Under the pieces are notes generated by a model that had not been told where the DNA came from, made no database searches, and saw only the letters and a list, made by a program, of their open reading frames with translations. A DNA stretch of 64,000 nucleotides from Xylaria sp. FL1777 (Eukaryota; Ascomycota; Sordariomycetes; Xylariales; Xylariaceae): positions 1-64,000 of the forward strand of contig MU400692.1 in NCBI GenBank assembly GCA_022578965.1, written 5' to 3'. Position 1 is the stretch's first letter, and every line of letters begins with the position of its first letter. The position numbers and the translations under genes were made by a program. Positions 58,001 through 64,000 of this stretch are shown piece after piece.

Positions 58001-61000
58001 GGAGAGGAGAATAACGGCGATCAAAAGAGTGTGGCTGAAGATGATGCTGAAGATGAAGACGATGACGAGAACGACGACGAAGAGGACGACGAAGAAGACG
58101 ATGATGGAGATAGCGAAGATAGCGAAGACGAGGATGAAGACGACTATGAAGACGAAGAGGACGAGGAAGATGTCGTCGCAAATCTCTTGGCTTTACCTTA
58201 TATGATTAAGCATTGGTTGAGGCATGCTTCTAAAGCAACGCAAGAAATTGCCGAGGACTTGAGTTTAGAAGTGGACTTTTGGAAATCTGATTCGCATATC
58301 CGCCGCGGATGGCTCAAGGAGTATTGCAGATTAATGCCTACCTTCGAGGGTTTCGATGAGACGACGCTTACGGGCTTACACATTGCCGCCTCACTTGGCT
58401 TTAGGCAGCTCGTCGCGGCGCTTATACGCAATGGCGATGCCGACAAGTCTGAAATCAAAGTCCGCGACTCTCTGGTGAACACCCCTCTACACTTCGCGGC
58501 TAATTTCGGGCGGCCTAAGATCGTTGAGGAGCTTCTTAATCGAGGTGCCCCCATCGATGACGGAACTGAAATCAACGAGCAAACGCCATTACATATGGCT
58601 GCTTTCGGCGGGCATGTCGAGGTTATGAGAAAACTTGTTTTGAGAGGAGCCAACCCCAATGCCACCGCTGTTGACATTGGGCCTGTAGTCAACGCTGCAA
58701 TCTGTTCTGGAAACCGAGCTGCTGTGGAGTTGCTGGTTGAGCAGGGTGTTTCATTGACTGTGGACCGGGAAGACATTGATTCGCCACTTGCCCTAGCAGC
58801 GCTACTATCGGACGCTTCCATGTTTGAATATCTTGTTGAGAAGTATGCGGACAAGTTGCCTGCTGTAGAGTACTCAAAGGCTCTAGTAAAGGCGGCGGAG
58901 GCAGGAAAGTTGGAGGTTCTGAATAAGCTGCTAGAGTTCCAGCACGATAATCAGTTCTTCCAAGAGGCGCTCGACGCCGCCGTCGAGGAATGGAACTGGG
59001 ATACTGTTACAACTCTCCTCCAGAGACGTCCCGGCCTAGATTGCAACAAGTTGTTCTTTACAGCTGCGACTTGTTCGGAACCACAAGATAAGATGCTTGA
59101 TGTTGCTTGGGAGTACGCAAACGGATCGATAACCTCTAAAACTCTAAGTGACTCACTATATCATGCTACTGATAGAGAGAAGGACACAACAGTGGAACTG
59201 CTCCTGAAAAAGTTCCATGCGGATCCAAATGCAGTGGGTGAAGAGTAAGTCATCCCTTTAGACTCATTCTATATTTATTCAAGCTAACCTCCGAAGATAT
59301 GGAAATGCGTTGACAGCAGCGGCTTATGACGGCATTATGCACATCGTGGAGATGATCTTAGACGGGGGCGCCAATGTCAATGCACCAGAGGGCTACGCTA
59401 TTCAAGCCGCTGCATCACAAGGCCACTATGAAGTTGTCCAGGAGCTTCTTAAGCGAGGGGCCGACGTGAATGCCTTTACGACAAATGAGAACTTCACCGA
59501 AGGAACTGCGTTGCAGGGGGCCATCGAATCGGGTCAAACGGAGATCGTTCGACTTTTGCTTGAGTCTGGTGCAGATCCTAATCATGGTTCTGGAGAATGT
59601 GCACCGCCGATTATCGCTGCGGCGAGGGGAGCCGAGGTAGAAATTCTTGATTTGCTCATCAAAGCAAAACCCAAAATAGACGTCTTCGGAGGACCTGATA
59701 AGTCAACACCGCTGATCTACGCCGCTGGGTTTATGCCCGTATCCTCGATCGAACAGCTCCTCGCCGCAGGCGCCGATATCAATCTAACCGACAATGATGG
59801 TGACACTGCACTTATCATTGCTTCGGTTAGAGGCGACGTGGACACAGTCAAATGTCTACTCGAAAACGGTGCTGACATAATGCAGTCGAGCCCGGAAAGA
59901 GGTAATGCGCTCCAGGCAGCGCTAGACGCAGAGGATATGGATTGTTTGGGGTTGTTAGTCAATCACGCCTCAATACTATTCAGAGCTCTTAAGAAGTCAA
60001 TGGACTCAGGCAACCCGACTGTAACCAGTGTCATCCGTTCTGCAATAAGCACCAAACAGGGTCTCAACTATGATGAAGAAACTCAGGCGAGTACGCAGCC
60101 ATTAAACCACACCAAAGCAGTTGGGGACATGAATACGTCTGAAACGACGTCTATCAGCCAGGTCAACAATATCAACAACGGCAACGACAGTAGTTTTGAA
60201 GTTCCTAGAGGCATAGTGACTAATGGTTCACATAGCGTTAGCACCAGTCGTGATGCTGAGGGAAATGAAGGGGCTGAGGCGAATCCTATACCAAATGTCG
60301 TATATTCAGGATCCTCAGTACTCGACAGCCATGACAATGGTGATAACAGCTCTGAGGACTCAGACAGCGATGATGACGATCAGGATGGCAATGAGGATGG
60401 TGATGAAGATGACGATGGCCAAAACGAGGAACCAGCCATGAATTCGGATGAATTCCAAAGCGAGGCCGCTACTGAGGTTCCTACTGAAGACGACGCTACC
60501 GACGTTGCATCATCAATATATGAGGATAACAACGAGACAGATGAAGACTCTGTGGCACGGGTCGACACCGATATTCCGGATGCTATCTCTCAACTGTCAG
60601 ACCAGCTTCAATCTGCGTTGGGTAGTCAGATCTCACTGTTCGACCAGTATCATAAACCTAAGGAGGGGAATGTCCCCCTAAATGGCCACGAAGCCACAAC
60701 TTCGCTACGGGGGATAGAGGAGCAAGATGCGATAGGGCTGCGGGATCGAGAGTCACTGGCAGGGCCAGCCGAACTTCCAGCCCAAGGTTTTATTAAAAGA
60801 AAGCCTGCACCGCTAGCTTCAAGACAGGAACAGACACCTTCTCCAAAGATAGTGGACTCTGGGTATCAGGCTCCGTCTATAAACGCCGACCATGGGGCTC
60901 ACACTCCCAAACCGCCGTATCATCCAGTACAGGACGCGACCGAGTACCACCAATATGTTCAAATATCTACGTCGTCCTCAGGGGTCCTGGTACAGCAAGT

Positions 61001-61235
61001 AGCGCCGCCAGCATTGGCACCATATCAGAGCGCATACGGACAATCATATCAGCCCAGCCAGCCCTCACAAGCGGCCCCTGCAGCGATGACAAGCCATCCC
61101 CAGCAGCAACAACAGCAAACGCAATACCAGAGTCAACCTGTCTACGATAGCTCACAGTACGGGAGAACCGAGACACGTTATGCTGGCCAGCAACAGGTCT
61201 ATACTGCCTACCATCCAAACGTCTACCAGCAGCAG

Positions 61236-61270
<35 letters not shown>

Positions 61271-61553
61271 CGCGTATACGCCTGAGCAAATACAAGCGTA
61301 CCAAAGCCAGGCTTACGACGAGCAATACCGAAATTACTACGCCAGTCTAAAGACGGCACAGCAGCAGCAACAACAACAACAGCAACAACAACAGCAGCAG
61401 CAGCAGCAGCAATCAAATGAACAGGAGATGTGGGATGACCGACCATCTCTGAGGCCACAGCGATCATCCTTCTTCACGGGCGGAATGAAGAGCACGCTTG
61501 ACAAAGCAAAGGTTGTCGGTACTGGGTTTCTGAATCGGAAACATACACCTTAG
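55099..61553 (+). CDS. NLR-like protein: hydrolase, NACHT, ankyrin, Q-rich tail
   Basis: Seven exons (55099-55232, 55290-55509, 55569-55608, 55739-55984, 56104-56460, 56607-59244, 59297-61553) give 1963 residues in one frame. Order: alpha/beta hydrolase (IVLVPGLGAHPEESW from residue 46; GHSMGG with Ser131; FFGTPFGG), as in lipase-like SesB domains. Next is a NACHT-type NTPase with Walker A GPEGRGKT (390-397), then an acidic tract (about 808-858, nearly all Asp/Glu). Ankyrin repeats fill about 918-1445 (for example NTPLHFAANFGRPKIVEELL and QTPLHMAAFGGHVEVMRKLV). A Ser/Asp-rich disordered region and a Gln/Tyr-rich tail with polyQ of 14 and 18 follow. The usual Walker B acids read LNNIH, so ATP hydrolysis is doubtful. 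Fungal NLRs with this head-NACHT-repeat layout act in self/non-self recognition; this role is inferred. Introns are 52-146 bp. Confidence 0.9.
61229..61411 (+). repeat. Two CAG/CAA tracts encoding polyglutamine
   Basis: Mixed CAG and CAA codons encode 14 Gln (61229-61270) and 18 Gln (about 61358-61411) near the end of the NLR-like protein. The mixture of codons suggests selection at protein level rather than recent slippage of a pure repeat. Confidence 0.9.
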
Positions 61554-61932
61554 GTGAAGACAATATTGCATAGAAAATATATGGACTAATTTGTGTATAA
61601 TACAACATTTTGTATCTGCTGAATACTGTAATTGGGAACAAGGTTGGGTTAGTGTTGGTGTTGGTTAGTATTGCTCATGTACAAGTACTTAGATACATCT
61701 AGACTCCTCTGCAGATAAGCTTATCTTAGCTTGCTAGATGAAAAGCTAGCTATACTATTGGATGGTAAAAGTGGGACAAATCTAACTGAATTGTCGGTTC
61801 ATTTCTTATCGGCTAAAAAATAGTTCTGATTGTATGCTATCGCAAGCTTGGATTAGAAAAAAAGACCAACTCACCTTGCGATATTTCCCACGTCTCGATT
61901 CCTCCCAATTGCCGATACCACCAGACCTAAGG
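61554..61932. other. Intergenic between NLR-like gene and EBP2
   Basis: About 380 bp. The frame of EBP2 is open 33 codons upstream of the chosen start, but that stretch (61834-61932) has no resemblance to EBP2 and is taken as leader. Confidence 0.5.
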
Positions 61933-63433
61933 ATGGGTAGAAGCAAGTTGAAGACTGCTTTAAACGCAGAAAAAGAAATTGACATTAAGAAGCTGAAGGA
62001 GAAGAGGAGACTGAAAGAGCGAACGAAAGCTAAGGCGAAACGAACTGGCTCCCACGGCGGGGCAAGAAAGATCCCCGAGGACGACAACAATGTAAATGAG
62101 GATGATGAAGACGAAGAGGAAGACGACGAAGATGTTGAAGGCGGTGCCCTCGTAGCCGAAGACGACGCTGATGATAGTGAAGAAGATGGGAGTGCCGACG
62201 AGGAAGACGAACTCGCCATCGATCTGGCAGCGCTGGACGAAAGCAGCGACGACTCCTCCGTCGACTTCGAGGAGAAGATAGAGAGACCGAAGAAACCCAA
62301 GCAATCCAAGACCAACGACACAGCTCCCACACCCAAGCCTAGCAAAAAGACTATCGACGACGAGGACGAAGAGGAAGACGACGAAGAGGAGGAAGAGGAC
62401 GAGGACGAGGAGATCGATTGGGCAGACCTACCCCCCGAGGAGAGAGAAGATCTCGTCCCACGCACGCGCATCAACATCAACAACACGACCGGCCTCCTAA
62501 ACACGCTAAAGCGCTTCGCGATAGCAACAGACGACAGCGCGACCTTCGCCTCGCACCAGAGCCTGGCGAGCCAGGAGGTCACAGCGGACGTGATCAGCGA
62601 GGACCTGATGGACGACATCAAGCGCGAGCTAGCCTTCTACGCGCAGGCCCTGGACGCCGCGAAGCGGGGACGCGGCCTGCTCAAGGCCGAGGGCGTGCCC
62701 TTCTCGCGCCCCACCGACTACTTCGCCGAGATGGTCAAGGACGACGGCCACATGGAGAAGGTCAAGGCGAAGCTCGTCGAGGACGCCTCGGCGAAGAAGG
62801 CCTCGGCCGACGCGCGCAAGCTGCGCGACCTGAAGAAGTTCGGCAAGCAGGTCCAGGTCGCGAAGCTGCAGGAGCGGCAGAAGGCGAAGCGGGAGACGCT
62901 CGAGAAGATTAAGACGCTCAAGCGGAGTACGTATTTTCTATCTCTATTTCATTTTATTCTTCCGCTACAACATTGCAGCTTCAGCTGTTGTTTAATTCTA
63001 CCCCTGTCTTCCTATTCCATGGCTCCTCTCTCTCCTATTCATAAGCAAAACACCACTCCCGTGGAATAGAAATCCCCTTACTAACATCCCCCTCCCTCGA
63101 CCAGAGCGATCAGAAACAGGCGGCGGCGACCTCGGCGCGCGCGAGGCGGATCTTTTCGACGTGGGCATCGAGAGCGAGCTGAACAAGTACAAGGGTTCAC
63201 AGCGTGGCGGCGGTGAGCGCGGGGCAGGGGGACCGGGCGCCAAGCGGCAGAAGAAGAACGAGAAGTTTGGTTTTGGCGGCAAGAAGAAATACTCCAAGTC
63301 GGGTGACGCCGCGAGTTCTGGCGACCTCAGTGGCTTCAGCGTGAGGCGCATGAAGGGTGGTGTCAAGGGCAAGACGCCTAAGACGGCACGTTTGGGCAAG
63401 AGTAGGCGGAAGGCTGGTGCTGGGAAGCGGTGA
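61933..63433 (+). CDS. ebp2: rRNA-processing protein EBP2
   Basis: Nucleolar factor needed for 27S pre-rRNA processing and 60S subunit assembly. Exons 61933-62926 and 63105-63433 (178-bp intron), 440 residues. The N-terminus is basic (MGRSKLKTALNAEKEIDIKKLKE). Long Asp/Glu tracts alternate with Lys-rich pieces to about residue 170. The conserved EBP2 core follows: NTTGLLNTLKRF, ELAFYAQALDAAKRGRGLL, PFSRPTDYFAEMVKDDGHM and a long coiled coil. The second exon carries DLFDVGIE and the Gly/Lys-rich tail (KRQKKNEKFGFGGKKKYSKSGD) with RLGKSRRK. The start is set at the first Met of the basic segment. It faces the SPB1-like gene tail to tail. Codon usage is strongly G/C-ending from about 62400 on. 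Confidence 0.95.
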
Positions 63434-63769
63434 AGCGGTGGTGCTTTCACGTGAGGGCGTGAAACGGTAATTAATAAATAGCGAAATGAATGGCGTTCAA
63501 AAAAAATTGGACTTGGGGGTTCTACTGCTTCGTCAGCCTTGTGAGGAAGGGAATGCAAGACTTTGTACTCAAACTTTTCTCTCTACTGTATGAGAGGCCC
63601 GCATCATAATCCTCTACCCAAATTGAACATTCACCAGGGCGGCTAATCGCTTTCTACGTGCTTAAGAGGGAAGCCATAAATAATCACAGACGAGCTTGCA
63701 ATGAATCTTGTGGTGTATTGCTCTTGTAGTGCCTACTTAGAAGGCTAACTAAGTCTAAGATCATCAGCT
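63434..63769. other. Short intergenic between convergent genes
   Basis: 336 bp between the stops of EBP2 and the SPB1-like gene; holds both 3' ends. Nothing else is seen. Confidence 0.5.
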
Positions 63770-64000
63770 TCACTTCCGCTTCGCTATCCTCTTCTGTGCT
63801 CTCATTTCTTTCTTCATTCTGTAGAAAGCAAACGTCAGTAAAAATCTTAGATGGTCAAGTTTTACAGCTAGGAAGCATGCCGAGTAGACAGAGAAATAAT
63901 CCTCAAATGGATCATTTTGCTTGCCGGGCAGCCTAATTGGGGGGGGGGGACAAAAATATTTGGGGAACTTACCTAGCATCCACAATCTTATACCGACCTT
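63770..64000 (-). CDS. spb1: 3' end of probable SPB1 rRNA methyltransferase
   Basis: Only the last two exons are inside the window: 64000-63973 (running off the edge) and 63818-63770, separated by a 154-bp intron with a GTAAGT donor and TACAG acceptor. The joined frame reads GRYKIVDARMKKEMRAQKRIAKRK and stop. A KYK-VD-RMKK-RA-KRI-K ending is typical of SPB1, the nucleolar 2'-O-methyltransferase that modifies 25S rRNA during 60S assembly. The catalytic FtsJ domain lies outside the window, so this rests on 24 residues recalled from the family. Confidence 0.65.
   Translation of the reverse strand, partial: KVGIRLWMLGKFPKYFCPPPPIRLPGKQNDPFEDYFSVYSACFLAVKLDHLRFLLTFAFYRMKKEMRAQKRIAKRK

Noticed and set aside
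60967..61467. Minus-strand frame rich in Ala and Val opposite the polyQ tail
   Set aside because: CAG/CAA repeats read on the other strand give Ala/Val runs; shadow of the NLR-like gene.
61806..62621. 271-codon Ser-rich minus-strand frame
   Set aside because: Shadow of the Asp/Glu-rich part of EBP2 (GAC/GAG read in reverse give Ser/Val-type codons).
1..64000. CRISPR arrays, insertion sequences or intact transposons
   Set aside because: No regularly spaced direct repeats, transposase or reverse transcriptase motifs were seen; the organism is a fungus, where CRISPR arrays are not expected.

Overview
The window is nuclear DNA of a filamentous ascomycete (Pezizomycotina, most likely a sordariomycete). 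The evidence is short GT-AG introns of about 50-150 bp with CTAAC/CTAAT branch sites, the standard code, and the families present: Zn2Cys6 regulator, HET domain, NLR-like NACHT-ankyrin protein, Ecp2/Hce2-type secreted protein, DUF6601, fungal cyanate lyase. The placement is inference; no marker gene is present. Exon structures were worked out by hand from splice signals and reading frame, and every multi-exon model called intact sums to a whole number of codons.

Layout. 0-10 kb is gene-poor and holds two dead sugar-metabolism genes: a ketohexokinase-like pfkB kinase (minus, 2885-4635) and a 6-phosphogluconate dehydrogenase (plus, 8366-9318). 10-16 kb has two live plus-strand genes: glyoxalase II (9 exons) and a Zn2Cys6 transcription factor whose zinc cluster is complete only if a 6-nt micro-exon is spliced in. 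16-32 kb is nearly empty: one serine-rich conserved hypothetical gene (22121-23302, minus) and a broken HET-domain gene (about 31430-32329, minus). From 32.4 kb the window becomes a dense housekeeping block: DSC E3 ligase RING subunit, an HSBP1-like protein, an ER disulfide isomerase, mitochondrial EF-Tu, an S33 alpha/beta-hydrolase peptidase, a secreted protein with Kex2-type sites, NAD kinase, cyanate lyase, an Hce2-type secreted protein, a DUF6601 membrane protein, a very large NLR-like protein, the ribosome-biogenesis factor EBP2, and the 3' end of what looks like SPB1 at the right edge.

How genes work together. Most neighbours are functionally unrelated, as is usual for fungal chromosomes. 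Exceptions worth noting are EBP2 and SPB1, two 60S-biogenesis factors placed tail to tail, and two divergent promoters (DSC subunit/HSBP1-like; NAD kinase/cyanate lyase). The most remarkable gene is the 1963-residue NLR-like protein (55099-61553): an alpha/beta hydrolase with an intact GHSMGG elbow, a NACHT-type P-loop with both Walker B acids replaced, a long acidic tract, two ankyrin blocks and a Gln/Tyr-rich, polyQ-containing tail that looks prion-like. Together with the dead HET gene and the Hce2 protein it suggests a locus touched by self/non-self recognition evolution, but that link is inference.
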